Assembly: GCF_038051945.1 (NCBI RefSeq)
Contig: NZ_CP150302.1
Span: 496,001-560,000 of the forward strand
Length of the DNA: 64,000 nucleotides
Reading direction: 5' to 3'
DNA from: Paenibacillus sp. FSL H3-0469
GTDB lineage: Bacteria > Bacillota > Bacilli > Paenibacillales > Paenibacillaceae
Shown: positions 36,308 through 44,930 of the stretch, piece by piece
Position numbering within the stretch: position 1 is the first letter of the stretch
How the letters are laid out: the number at the start of each line of letters is the position of its first letter
Program-made: the position numbers and the translations under genes
Notes under the pieces: model-generated
The model's input: the letters and a program-made list of their open reading frames with translations, nothing else
Database searches by the model: none
What the model was told of the DNA's origin: nothing

Positions 36308-36385
36308 GTATGTTTTGGGGTCCCCGCAAAGTACCTGAGTTATCATCGAAGCTAAAGCCCCACTTTGTGGGGCTATTTTGCTGTT
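36308..36385 (+). repeat. Hairpin repeat of about 75 nt, copy 1
   Basis: TTTTGGGGTCCCCGCAAAGT followed by ACCTGA recurs, inverted and slightly changed, at 58700-58772. CCCCGCAAAGT (36322-36332) pairs over 11 positions with ACTTTGTGGGG (36362-36372, one G-U), and AGCCCCAC/GTGGGGCT forms an alternative local hairpin followed by a T-rich tract. It sits just after the aldA terminator. Confidence 0.6.
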
Positions 36386-36415
36386 TTTGGACATCATAAA
36401 TACTCCCGCCTGGCT

Positions 36416-36442
36416 TCAAACTTTTTCACGGTCTGATTCGTC
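36416..36442 (+). promoter_or_regulatory. Candidate ECF-sigma autoregulatory promoter
   Basis: TCAAAC (36416-36421), 17 bp, CGTC (36439-36442), close to the TGAAAC/CGTC pattern used by SigV, SigX, SigW and SigM. It is about 65 bp before the sigma factor gene, as expected for autoregulation. Confidence 0.45.
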
Positions 36443-36507
36443 TTGCATAATGAAAGGCGGTATATATAGAAATGCGCGCGCAGTAAAGAAGGAAGAGAGG
36501 CCTATGG

Positions 36508-37005
36508 ATGGATAGCAAACTATTTCACAAGATTTTCACAGAATTTATGGTGGATTACAAAGAGAATGTGTACCGGTTGGCGTACAGCTATGTAAAGCAT
36601 CCGCAGAACGCCATGGATGTGGTGCAGGATTCGATACAGAAGGCGTTGACTAAGAGCGATTCGCTGACAAAACCACAGTCCATGAAAAGCTGGTTTTACC
36701 GTATTGTAGTCAATACGGCACTTGATTATTTGCGCAGAGAAAAAAAGCTTGTTCCCGTTGCTGATGAGGTGCTGGAGCAGCATGGAGTGAGTGATCATGA
36801 TGTGCTTCAGGATTTGCATCTGGCAGAGACCTTAGACGAGCTGCCTATGATGTATCGTGAAGTCATTATTTTGAGGTTCTTCGAGGATATGAAGCTGGAG
36901 GATGTGGCCCTCGTTCTCAATATACCTTTAAGCACAGTTAAATCCCGGTTATATCAATCATTGAAAATTCTTCGTATGAACATGAAACAAGAGGAGGTCT
37001 ATTAA
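36508..37005 (+). CDS. ECF RNA polymerase sigma factor, SigV-like
   Basis: 165 residues. Region 2 (VYRLAYSYVKHPQNAMDVVQ, WFYRIVVNTALDYLRRE) and region 4 (ILRFFEDMKLEDVALVLNIP then TVKSRLYQSLKILR) are clear. It starts at ATG 36508 after GGAAGAGAGG. The next gene, 1 bp away, is an RsiV-like anti-sigma factor, which is why I call it SigV-like: in Bacillus that pair responds to lysozyme. Here the assignment rests on that pairing. Confidence 0.87.
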   Translation: MDSKLFHKIFTEFMVDYKENVYRLAYSYVKHPQNAMDVVQDSIQKALTKSDSLTKPQSMKSWFYRIVVNTALDYLRREKKLVPVADEVLEQHGVSDHDVLQDLHLAETLDELPMMYREVIILRFFEDMKLEDVALVLNIPLSTVKSRLYQSLKILRMNMKQEEVY

Positions 37006-37006
37006 T

Positions 37007-37888
37007 ATGGACAAAAAAATGGAAAAGCTCAAGCAGGATTATATGAATGTGCCCATACCCGCTGAACTGGATACGCTCGTCACACAATCGCTTCGGCCTG
37101 CCCCGCGGCGCAGACGCAGCATCAAATGGTTCCTTGGCTCAGCTGCTGCTGCGGTTGCTCTGTTCGTGTCCGGGGTGAATATAAGCCCGACGTTTGCACA
37201 ATCCATGTCGGAGCTGCCGGCTGTCAGTGCATTAGTGAAGCTGGTAACCTTCACGGAATATAGAGCGGAGGGGGACGGTTACCATGCGGATGTCAAGGTT
37301 CCGGCAATTACAAATATGCCCGATAAGAAGCTGCAAGACATGCTGAACGAGAAGTATATTGCGGAGGATCAAAAGCTGTACAAGGAATTCATGGCCGAGA
37401 TTGACCAATTGAAGGACAAGGGCAGACCCAATAAAGGAATTGACAGCGGGTATGAGATTGTCACCGATACGGATCAGCTTCTCACTATTCGGCGCTGGGT
37501 CGTGCAAACGGCGGCGTCCGCGTATGAAACGATACAATACGACACGATTGACAAAAAAAATCAAGTGCTGCTCAACTTGCCAAGTCTCTTCAAGGATGAA
37601 AGCTATGTATCTGTTATTAGCGAAAATATCAAGGAGCAAATGCGTGAGCAAATGAAAACGGACACGGATTTCAAGCGTTATTGGATAAAGGGCGAAAATG
37701 AGGATCTTCCGGCAAGTGGATTCGACAGCATTTCGAAGACTCAGAGCTTCTACATTAACGGGGACGGAAATTTGGTTATTTCCTTTAATGAATATGATGT
37801 TGCTCCGGGATTTATGGGACCCGTCCAATTTGTAATACCAACAGATGTAATCCGTTCGCAGCTGGTCAGCCAGCAATATGTTAAATAG
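37007..37888 (+). CDS. RsiV-like membrane anti-sigma factor
   Basis: 293 residues. A short cytoplasmic part, one membrane helix near residues 40-60 (WFLGSAAAAVALFVSGV), and an extracellular domain of the DUF3298/DUF4163 type, as in RsiV. RsiV holds SigV inactive and is cut when lysozyme binds its outside domain. The AQS sequence after the helix could be a signal-peptidase site, which fits the known cleavage route. It is cotranscribed with the sigma gene. Confidence 0.8.
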   Translation: MDKKMEKLKQDYMNVPIPAELDTLVTQSLRPAPRRRRSIKWFLGSAAAAVALFVSGVNISPTFAQSMSELPAVSALVKLVTFTEYRAEGDGYHADVKVPAITNMPDKKLQDMLNEKYIAEDQKLYKEFMAEIDQLKDKGRPNKGIDSGYEIVTDTDQLLTIRRWVVQTAASAYETIQYDTIDKKNQVLLNLPSLFKDESYVSVISENIKEQMREQMKTDTDFKRYWIKGENEDLPASGFDSISKTQSFYINGDGNLVISFNEYDVAPGFMGPVQFVIPTDVIRSQLVSQQYVK

Positions 37889-37904
37889 GGCATAGTAGCT
37901 AGGG

Positions 37905-37958
37905 CAGCCTGAAGTGGAGACATTCAGAAGTATCTCCTCTTCAGGCTGTATTTTTTTA
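37905..37958 (+). terminator. Terminator after the anti-sigma gene
   Basis: CAGCCTGAAG and GGAGA pair with TCTCC and CTTCAGGCTG, followed by a T run. About 15 bp after the stop. Confidence 0.9.
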
Positions 37959-38006
37959 TTTTACCCGGGTATAATTAAATCAAATAGAAGGAGGTCAACA
38001 TATAAC

Positions 38007-38621
38007 ATGAGTACGGGTAATGAACAGACGCATGCTTATTGCACAGCATTTTTGGGAGTGGAGGCCGTTGCCAGCGGTTCCTTACAGCACGTGGTTGCTA
38101 CTGTGAAGAGGACGCTGAGCGACAGTGAACTGGCCCGGGTGCTTATTTTTGACGATTCTACGGGGAAGCCGATAGATGTTGATTATCACGGGACAACAGA
38201 TGCTGTGCTTACACGGTTAACAGAGCCTTTAGAAGAGTCAGCCGTTACAGAAGTGAATTCCCAGACTGCGCGCAAGGCAGGCCGGCCCAAGCTGGGGGTC
38301 GTATCTGGAGAGGTCACTCTGTTGCCCAGACAGTGGGAGTGGCTCAAAGCACAGCCTGGCGGGGCCTCGGTAACCTTGCGCAAGCTGGTTGATGAAGCCC
38401 GCCGTGCCGGAGAACAGCAGGGCACGATCCGCAAGTCACAAGAAGCAGCTTATACCTTCATGACAGCTATGGCCGGGGATTTCAGCCATTACGAGGAAGC
38501 TCTGCGCGCATTATATGCCGGTGATGCGGAGCGTTTTGACCAATACACTCAGGACTGGGCACCTGATATCCGCAACCATGTGAAGCAGTTAGCTGCAGTT
38601 GCATTACAGAAGAAGAATTGA
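38007..38621 (+). CDS. DUF2239 family protein
   Basis: 204 residues matching DUF2239: a start with YCTAFLGVEAVASGSLQHV, a middle with FDDSTGKPIDVDYHGT and a basic RKAGRPKLGVVSGEVTLLPRQWEWL segment. The central RPKLGV motif looks like an AT-hook-style or DNA-binding arm, but a function is not known to me. ATG 38007 has AAGGAGG 12 bp upstream, a little far. It is followed at 16 bp by the broken hydrolase gene. Confidence 0.75.
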   Translation: MSTGNEQTHAYCTAFLGVEAVASGSLQHVVATVKRTLSDSELARVLIFDDSTGKPIDVDYHGTTDAVLTRLTEPLEESAVTEVNSQTARKAGRPKLGVVSGEVTLLPRQWEWLKAQPGGASVTLRKLVDEARRAGEQQGTIRKSQEAAYTFMTAMAGDFSHYEEALRALYAGDAERFDQYTQDWAPDIRNHVKQLAAVALQKKN

Positions 38622-38637
38622 AGGGGAACAGACCACT

Positions 38638-39404
38638 ATGAACATTATACAAACGAACAACATTGAGCTGGCCTATGACAGCTTCGGCAACGATAATGAC
38701 GAGGTGATCATCTTGATTGCCGGACTGGGCACCCAGATGATCCGCTGGACAGTTCCATTCTGTGAACAACTGGCCGCGCGGGGCTTCCGGGTGATCCGTT
38801 TTGACAATCGGGACACGGGCTGCTCGACGTCCTGGGGATTGACCAGGCACATGTCGTTGGCCGGTCTATGGGCGGAATGATCGCCCAGCTTGTTGCCAGT
38901 AAATACCCGGACCGGGTCTTGTCGCTCACGTCTATCATGTCTACTTCCGGGAATCCTACCCTTCCGCAGGCTTCCCCGGAGGTGATGGGGCTGATGACTG
39001 CCCCGGGACCTAACCCGTTTGAGGATGAGGCGGGATTTGTAGCGCACAGTATGGCTTTTGCCAAGCGCATTGCTGGTACCGGCTTTCCATTTGAAGAAGA
39101 AGCTTACCGGGCACTCATTGCGGAGGAAGTCCGGCGGGCCTACGACCCTGGCAGCGTGGGACGGCAGATTGCCGCGATTGCGGTCTCCGGTGACCGCCGT
39201 CCGCTGCTGGCAGCTATAGTGGTCCCTGCACTTGTCATTCACGGGATGGATGATCCCCTGTTCGTTCCGGCGTGCGGGGAGGACACCGCTTCTTCTATCC
39301 CAGGCGCAGAGCTGATGCTCGTTGAGGGCATGGGACATGACCTGCCGCCCCAGTTGTATGAGCAGACTATAGATGCTATAGAGCAGGCAGCTCACTGTAG
39401 TTGA
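38638..39404 (+). pseudogene. Alpha/beta hydrolase gene broken by an internal deletion
   Basis: Two frames together spell an alpha/beta hydrolase. Frame 1 (38638-38880) gives the N-terminus to FDNRDTGCST, then runs out of frame to a stop. Read in the other frame, the same DNA after about 38820 gives LLDVLGIDQAHVVGRSMGG, with the nucleophile elbow GRSMGG, and continues to the end (VIHGMDDPLFVP, EGMGHDLP). In intact relatives about 30-40 residues lie between DTGCST and LLDVLG. Both ends share GGGCTGCTCGAC, so a deletion between short direct repeats is likely. A start at 38868 could give a 178-residue C-terminal piece lacking the first strands. Confidence 0.82.
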
Positions 39405-39410
39405 CTAACC

Positions 39411-39451
39411 ACTACATTCTGTAGTAGATTATAACTACTACGTAGTGTAGT
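39411..39451. promoter_or_regulatory. BlaI/MecI-type operators
   Basis: Two palindromes, ACTACATTCTGTAGT (39411-39425) and ACTACTACGTAGTGTAGT (39434-39451), both built on the CTACA/TGTAG motif bound by BlaI and MecI repressors. They lie 45-80 bp upstream of the repressor gene, so autoregulation is likely. Confidence 0.75.
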
Positions 39452-39493
39452 AATAATGTTATGGACGCATAACAGACATACGAGGTGTTCACG

Positions 39494-39868
39494 GTGAACA
39501 AGATTCAGAAGCTATCGGATACAGAATTAGAGTTAATGGAAGCCATTTGGGCGAGTACGCCGCCAGTTACTTCAACGGAGCTGCTGAACCAGTTCGCGCA
39601 TAAGGGTAGGGATTGGAAGGCGCAGACGATTTCTACCTTTTTGTCACGGTTAGTGGATAAGGGGTTTCTGACGGCTACCCGGCATGGGCGGCTCAACAAA
39701 TATGTGCCCGGCATTTCGCCTGAGGACTATAAGCTGGTGGAGACTCAGCATGTCCTGGACGGGCTGTATCAGGGTTCGGTCAAGAATCTGATCTCTGCCA
39801 TGTATGACGGTGACAAGCTGTCGGACCAGGATATTGATGAGCTGAAGCAATGGTTCTCGGAAAAGTAG
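39494..39868 (+). CDS. BlaI/MecI/CopY-family transcriptional repressor
   Basis: 124 residues. The winged helix is typical: LSDTELELMEAIWAS, the recognition helix in WKAQTISTFLSRLVDKGFL, and a wing with RHGRLNKYVPGI. Family members dimerise and leave DNA when cleaved by a membrane protease. GTG 39494 is chosen because GAGG lies 8 bp before it. It is directly followed by the M56 protease gene; matching operators are upstream. Confidence 0.92.
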   Translation: MNKIQKLSDTELELMEAIWASTPPVTSTELLNQFAHKGRDWKAQTISTFLSRLVDKGFLTATRHGRLNKYVPGISPEDYKLVETQHVLDGLYQGSVKNLISAMYDGDKLSDQDIDELKQWFSEK

Positions 39869-39877
39869 GTGATGACG

Positions 39878-41311
39878 ATGAATACCTTGCTAAACCTGCT
39901 GATCACGTTAACCGTTGCCGGAAGTGTAGTGACTCTCAGCATCCATGCGCTGGGGAGACTATCGACCGGGCATGTTCCGGCCAGGTGGCGTTATGGACTC
40001 ATTAAGCTGGCCTTGTTCTTCTATTTATTCCCGATAGCTATTGTTCTGCTGCGGATAGCAGCGCGTCTGAGTACACCGCATGTAGCAACAAGTCTACAGA
40101 ATACGCAGACTGGCGGACTAACCGGGAATATAGTTGAATCCCTCCGGCCTGCAACATTAACTTTAACAACAAGTACCGCCTTTATCCTTCTGGGCATTTG
40201 GGCAGCAGGGACGGTCTCTTTTGCCGCCTGGCAGTGTTATGCTTACCGCAGATTTACCAGAGCGCTTGAACGTACCCGTACCCTCGTACCGGAGGATAGT
40301 AGGGCAGCGATTCTGCTGAAGAGTGTCAAGGAGCAGCTTGGCCTCACAAGCAGTGTCCGGTTAATGTACACTCCTGCCGCAAGAAGTCCTTTTCTGGCCG
40401 GTCTGTGGAGACCGGTGATCTATCTGCCTGTTCAGAGTCCTGACAATCTGGATATGGAGATGGTGCTGCGCCATGAGCTGGTTCATCTGAAGCGCAAGGA
40501 TCTGTGGTTCAAGGCTTTGCTGCTGGCCATCCGTGCGCTGCATTGGTTCAATCCTCTCGTGTACACACTGCGGAACGGGCTTCATACCTGGAGCGAGCTG
40601 GCCTGTGACCAGGAGGTGGTCCAGAGCATGTCCCATACGGAGCGCAAACGCTATGGCGAAACGATTCTGAGTGTTATGGCAGGACCAACAAACCGGCCCG
40701 GAGCATTCTATGCCCTACTATCCGGTGACGGCAAACAACTACAAAGGAGATTAATCCATATGCTTAACGTCAAAAAGCTGAACAGACAAACTCTATTCTT
40801 ATCGGTAGCCGCAGCCCTGTTAATCGCAGGGATCAGCACCTCTACCGCTGCCTTAGCATCCAGGGTTACACCGCAAGTGGTGGCAGACACGCAGAATGAG
40901 GATTCACGAACAACCGCTTCCGAAATAGCTCCTTCTAAATCGTCAGAAGGAGGAATAACCGAGCCAGCTCAAGTATCTGGAATCCAGCCTGCCGAGAGTA
41001 GCACCATCCCCGCCCAGGAATATACAGCAGGACAACTCGTTGCCGGGCCCGCTGAATCTGATGATTCTGTAACGGTTCCCGCTGAAGTGGCTCCCGGAGC
41101 TGCTCAAGCAGACAGCACTGCGCAGCCGCTGCCTGAGCTTGTAGCATCCCCAGCTGAAAGTGCTCCTGTAACTGTGCCAAAAGCAAGCGCTGCCCAATCT
41201 GATTCCGGGCTTGCCCCTGCACCGGTCCCTGACCAGAAAGAGGCCATTGTAGTGGCGCTTCCCGAGCTAGTGCCGGCTCCTGCTGAAAGCGTTCCGGCAC
41301 CTTCTAAGTAA
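39878..41311 (+). CDS. BlaR1-family M56 membrane metallopeptidase with a low-complexity tail
   Basis: 477 residues. About four membrane helices; the zinc motif HELVH lies near residue 199 in VLRHELVHLKRKDLW, with the third ligand in WSELACDQEVV. A last helix is near 305-325. Instead of the penicillin-binding sensor domain of true BlaR1, the C-terminal 150 residues are Pro/Ala/Ser/Glu-rich with repeated PAES and PELV units. It should cleave the upstream BlaI-type repressor, but what it senses is unclear. ATG 39878 follows AGGTGAT. No beta-lactamase gene is adjacent. Confidence 0.88.
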   Translation: MNTLLNLLITLTVAGSVVTLSIHALGRLSTGHVPARWRYGLIKLALFFYLFPIAIVLLRIAARLSTPHVATSLQNTQTGGLTGNIVESLRPATLTLTTSTAFILLGIWAAGTVSFAAWQCYAYRRFTRALERTRTLVPEDSRAAILLKSVKEQLGLTSSVRLMYTPAARSPFLAGLWRPVIYLPVQSPDNLDMEMVLRHELVHLKRKDLWFKALLLAIRALHWFNPLVYTLRNGLHTWSELACDQEVVQSMSHTERKRYGETILSVMAGPTNRPGAFYALLSGDGKQLQRRLIHMLNVKKLNRQTLFLSVAAALLIAGISTSTAALASRVTPQVVADTQNEDSRTTASEIAPSKSSEGGITEPAQVSGIQPAESSTIPAQEYTAGQLVAGPAESDDSVTVPAEVAPGAAQADSTAQPLPELVASPAESAPVTVPKASAAQSDSGLAPAPVPDQKEAIVVALPELVPAPAESVPAPSK

Positions 41312-41348
41312 TCATCCGGCATTCAACCTGCCGGGATATAATCACAGC

Positions 41349-41389
41349 CAGGGGCAGCTTCCACTTGGGAAGCTGCCCCTGATTTTTTT
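41349..41389 (+). terminator. Strong terminator after the M56 peptidase gene
   Basis: CAGGGGCAGCTTCC pairs fully with GGAAGCTGCCCCTG across a short loop, then seven T. Confidence 0.93.
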
Positions 41390-41401
41390 CACAAACACGT
41401 T

Positions 41402-42550
41402 CTAATCTCTTAAAGGTCTAAAGAATTCACGGATGTCATCCGCCAGCGGCCCCGGATCTTCCATCGCAGTGAAGTGTCCGCCGCGGGGCATCATGGTCCA
41501 CCGTGTAATATTCAGATTGCTTTCAGCCCATGCTCTAGGCGGTAGACAGACATCCCCAGGGTATAGAGCTACCGCTGTAGGCACCTCAATCGGGCCGAGG
41601 GGAGGTAAAGTATGTGTATTCTCATAATACAGATTCGCAGACGAGCCCGCTGTATTCGTAACCCAGTAGATCATAATATTCGTAAGCAATTCATCGTCAC
41701 TGAAGCTCTGCCGCAAGTCTCCCTTGCAATCACTCCATGCTCGGAATTTCTCAATGATCCAAGCTGCCAAGCCGACAGGGGAGTCGGTGAGTCCATAGCC
41801 AATCGTCTGCGGCTTCGTCGACTGAATCTGCATATATCCGCCTTCCTCAGCGATCCATTGTGAGGTGTTTCGGATATACAATTGCTCCTCTTCCGTCAGG
41901 CCCGACTTATCCTGCACCGCCAGCAGATTCTTGATCAGACCGATGTCAGTTAGGTGAATTCCGCTTAGCAGTTCAGGGTGGTTGAAGGCCAGATACCGGG
42001 TCACACCGGAGCCGACATCTCCGCCTGCCGCAGCAAATTTACGGTACCCCAGATGCTCGGTCATTAATGTGGCCCATAGCCCGGCGATATGGGAATTGCT
42101 GATGCCCGTGCGCTTCAGTCCGTTCGAGAAGCCGAACCCGGGCACGGAAGGCACGATCACATCGAAGGCATCCTCAGGATTCCCGCCGTAGCTCGCCGGG
42201 TCTGTAAGCATGGGAATGATTTTCTCGTAACGCAAGAAGCTGTCCGGCCAACCATGTGTAAGGATGAGCGGGTAGGGATTAGGGCCTTTGCCGCGTTCAT
42301 GCACGAAATGGATATCCAGCCCATCAACATTACAGCGAAAGTGGGATAGGCGGTTCAACTCCGCTTCCCGGGCGCGCCAATCGAACTGGTCCCGCCAATA
42401 GGTAACGAGCGACCGCAGATATCCCTGATCTGTTCCCCGGTCCCAGTCAGACGGCTCTAACAAATCGGGCCAGCGAACATGCTCCAGCCTGTATCTCAGA
42501 TCTTCAAGAACTTCATCAGTCACACGGATTTCAAAACGTTCAATCGCCAT
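41402..42550 (-). CDS. Epoxide hydrolase (EHN-domain alpha/beta hydrolase)
   Basis: 382 residues. The N-terminal EHN domain (DLRYRLEHVRWPDLLEPSDWDRG) is followed by an alpha/beta hydrolase fold with the oxyanion HGWPDS, nucleophile Asp in AAGGDVGSGV and base His in RGGHFTAMEDP. The mix matches microsomal-type bacterial epoxide hydrolases, which open epoxides to diols. ATG 42550 follows GGGAGAG. It is a lone gene convergent with the M56 peptidase gene. Confidence 0.9.
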   Translation of the reverse strand: MAIERFEIRVTDEVLEDLRYRLEHVRWPDLLEPSDWDRGTDQGYLRSLVTYWRDQFDWRAREAELNRLSHFRCNVDGLDIHFVHERGKGPNPYPLILTHGWPDSFLRYEKIIPMLTDPASYGGNPEDAFDVIVPSVPGFGFSNGLKRTGISNSHIAGLWATLMTEHLGYRKFAAAGGDVGSGVTRYLAFNHPELLSGIHLTDIGLIKNLLAVQDKSGLTEEEQLYIRNTSQWIAEEGGYMQIQSTKPQTIGYGLTDSPVGLAAWIIEKFRAWSDCKGDLRQSFSDDELLTNIMIYWVTNTAGSSANLYYENTHTLPPLGPIEVPTAVALYPGDVCLPPRAWAESNLNITRWTMMPRGGHFTAMEDPGPLADDIREFFRPLRD

Positions 42551-42748
42551 CAATGATCTCTCCCTCAGAGTATTAACTACAGCATCTATATGACAACTAT
42601 ACCACCAGAAGGAAGGTTACATATCAATAAAACGAATCCGAACTAGATCTCTTCGACAGTATGAAGCTCGAATAATTCTTGAAGCTGGCAGAGGGGAAAT
42701 GCACATTCCTGGAGAAGTACTTTACGTAAAAAAGCGCGAGGTGAGGGA

Positions 42749-43453
42749 ATGGACAGGTTAGCCAAGATCAGATCCGAAGAGAAGCTGTATCATGATCACT
42801 GTTACGATAACAACAAGTTATTCGAACCAGGCTCCTGGCTGCACAAACCCGTTACAACAGTCGTTAATCTTATCAATCAGTATAAGGATCAAGAATACAT
42901 TAGCATACTGGATCTGGGAGCTGGGGTTGGCCGGAATAGTATTCCGATCGCCGAATCGATTAAGCCTGTGAATGGAAAAGTTGTATGTGTAGACTTGCTG
43001 GAGTCAGCCATAGCGAAGCTGAAGAGCTACAGTCAGCAGTTCGGTGTCGAGCCTTACATTGTACCTGTTCTATCTGATATTGAACACTTCTCTATTGAAC
43101 CAAATGAATATGATATTATCGTGGCCGTATCTTCATTGGAACATGTGGGCTCGACACAGGTATTGGAGCAGAAACTGAGTGAAATGAATGCCGGGACAAG
43201 AGCAGGCGGGACGAATTGTATTATCATCGCGTCCAATATCCGGGAAATGCTGCTAGAGAATAAGCAAGAGCTGGACCCCATGTTTGAAGTGAATCTGTCT
43301 ACTGAAAAAATGATTGAATTATTAAATCAGCAGTTTGCCGGTTGGGAGATAGAGCAGCTGGTCGTAAAATCCTTAGCATTTGAGATTAACAGAAACGGGC
43401 AGCCCGTCAAGCTGACCTCTGATTGTATCACCTTTGTTGCCCAAAAAAGCTGA
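42749..43453 (+). CDS. Class I SAM-dependent methyltransferase
   Basis: 234 residues. Motif I is ILDLGAGVGRNSIPIAE, the acidic residue after strand 2 is in VVCVDLLESA, and motif IV-like EYDIIVAVSSLEHVG follows. The fold is clear; the methyl acceptor is not. The ribosome site is CGAGGTGAGGG. It appears monocistronic, with a terminator right after it. Confidence 0.85.
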   Translation: MDRLAKIRSEEKLYHDHCYDNNKLFEPGSWLHKPVTTVVNLINQYKDQEYISILDLGAGVGRNSIPIAESIKPVNGKVVCVDLLESAIAKLKSYSQQFGVEPYIVPVLSDIEHFSIEPNEYDIIVAVSSLEHVGSTQVLEQKLSEMNAGTRAGGTNCIIIASNIREMLLENKQELDPMFEVNLSTEKMIELLNQQFAGWEIEQLVVKSLAFEINRNGQPVKLTSDCITFVAQKS

Positions 43454-43478
43454 TCTTATAGAGATTGGCTTTTTTTGA
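43443..43478 (+). terminator. Terminator after the methyltransferase gene
   Basis: AAAAAAGCTGATC pairs with GATTGGCTTTTTTT around a short loop. It overlaps the last codons of the gene. Confidence 0.75.
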
Positions 43479-43636
43479 TAGAAATTAGACTTTTCCTCCC
43501 CGTCTGTGACCACACGCACCCCATCTTCCGTGAATTAGGCTACATTAAGAGTATGCCAAATGAAAGGATTCACAAACTTCCGAAATTTGATTTGAATCCT
43601 CCTTTTGCAGCGGCTGGCGTAATAGAATGAGGTTGC

Positions 43637-43651
43637 TGATAAGGATTATCA
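43637..43651. promoter_or_regulatory. Palindrome upstream of the flavodiiron gene
   Basis: TGATAA-GGA-TTATCA, a perfect 6-bp inverted repeat about 25-40 bp before the start codon. It may be an operator for a redox or NO sensor; it is not a standard Fnr box (the half-sites are too far apart). Confidence 0.4.
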
Positions 43652-43675
43652 ATCAAATATTGGAGGCTACCACTA

Positions 43676-44914
43676 ATGAGTACACAAACCAGACAAATCG
43701 CCGAAGGCATCCACTGGGTAGGCAAAATAGACAACCGTGAAGTTCCGTTCCACCGCTTGATTCTTGCCAAGGGCACCACCTATAATTCCTATCTCCTCAA
43801 AACCGGCAAGCCGACCGTCATCGATACCGTGGATATGGAATTCGGCCGTGAATATGCCGAGTGTCTCGCCGGTATGATTGATCTTATGGATATTCATTAC
43901 ATTGTCATTAACCATACCGAGCCTGACCACTCTGGCGGATTGGCAGCACTGGCGGCACAGGCCCTAAATGCTACGATTGTCTGCACTGAGATCGCTGTGC
44001 CGGAGCTGCAGGAGATGTATAAGCTGCACAGCCGCAACTTCCTGGTGGTGAAGGACGGGGACACGCTGGATATCGGCGGCAAAACCCTGCTGTTCAAAGA
44101 AACGCCGTACCTCCACACCGCAGAGACGATGATTACTTACTGTGTGGAAGACAAAATCCTGTTCCCTTGCGATATTTTCAGTACGCATGTGGCTGCCGAG
44201 CATCTGTTCAGCGATGAAGCAGGCTTCGATATCACGGAAGATTACAAAGGCTATTATGCAGCGATTATCCACCCGCACAGAAGATATGTAAGAACGCTGC
44301 TGGAAGCAGTGAAGGATCTGGAGATCCGCATGATTGCACCCTCCCACGGGTTCCTGATCCGCGAGGACATTCCTAAGTTCATCGGGCTGTACGCCACCAT
44401 GAGCCGGGAGACCACCCAGGGCAAGAAGGCTGTCATTGTCTATACCACCATCAAAAACAGCACGAAGAAGATGGCCGCGATCATTGAGAATTGCCTGAAG
44501 GAGAACAATATTGAGACAGAAGTCTGGAACGCAGATAAAAGCAGCACTGCGGACATCCTGCGCAGCATCGAATCGGCAGACGCCGTCTTCATCGGCAGCT
44601 CCACGAAGTATGCAGATATGATCGGTAACCTGGAGGAAGTGCTGAAGGGTATGCAGGAGATGAATCTGGAAGGTAAGCTCGCTACGGCATTCGGCTCCTA
44701 CGGCTGGAGCGGTGAAGCGATCGAGGTCATTCAGGATTATCTGAACGGAACGAATATGACTGTGCAGAGCACCGCTGAGGTTATCAAAACCACCGGTATG
44801 ACCCATGTAGAGTTCCCTGTTCGGGTAAGATTCTCCCCAAGAGAGCCTGAGAAGGTGCAGAAGATTAAGCATGCAACCGAATTTGTCTCGGATCTGCTGC
44901 TCAGTTCAATCTAG
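43676..44914 (+). CDS. A-type flavodiiron protein (FprA/NorV-like)
   Basis: 412 residues. The N-terminal metallo-beta-lactamase-like domain carries the diiron ligands, including the HTEPDHSGG motif near residue 80; the C-terminal part is a flavodoxin domain binding FMN (VIVYTTIKNSTKKMA, AVFIGSSTKYA). These enzymes reduce nitric oxide to nitrous oxide and/or O2 to water in the cytoplasm, taking electrons from rubredoxin. It is followed by a reductase gene and a rubredoxin gene, a complete electron path. TTGGAGG precedes the ATG. Confidence 0.93.
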   Translation: MSTQTRQIAEGIHWVGKIDNREVPFHRLILAKGTTYNSYLLKTGKPTVIDTVDMEFGREYAECLAGMIDLMDIHYIVINHTEPDHSGGLAALAAQALNATIVCTEIAVPELQEMYKLHSRNFLVVKDGDTLDIGGKTLLFKETPYLHTAETMITYCVEDKILFPCDIFSTHVAAEHLFSDEAGFDITEDYKGYYAAIIHPHRRYVRTLLEAVKDLEIRMIAPSHGFLIREDIPKFIGLYATMSRETTQGKKAVIVYTTIKNSTKKMAAIIENCLKENNIETEVWNADKSSTADILRSIESADAVFIGSSTKYADMIGNLEEVLKGMQEMNLEGKLATAFGSYGWSGEAIEVIQDYLNGTNMTVQSTAEVIKTTGMTHVEFPVRVRFSPREPEKVQKIKHATEFVSDLLLSSI

Positions 44915-44930
44915 GGAGGAGGAAGCGAAC

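Noticed and set aside
38868..39404. Independent small hydrolase gene
   Set aside because: It begins at the nucleophile elbow and lacks the first strands; its upstream DNA encodes the matching N-terminal part in another frame.
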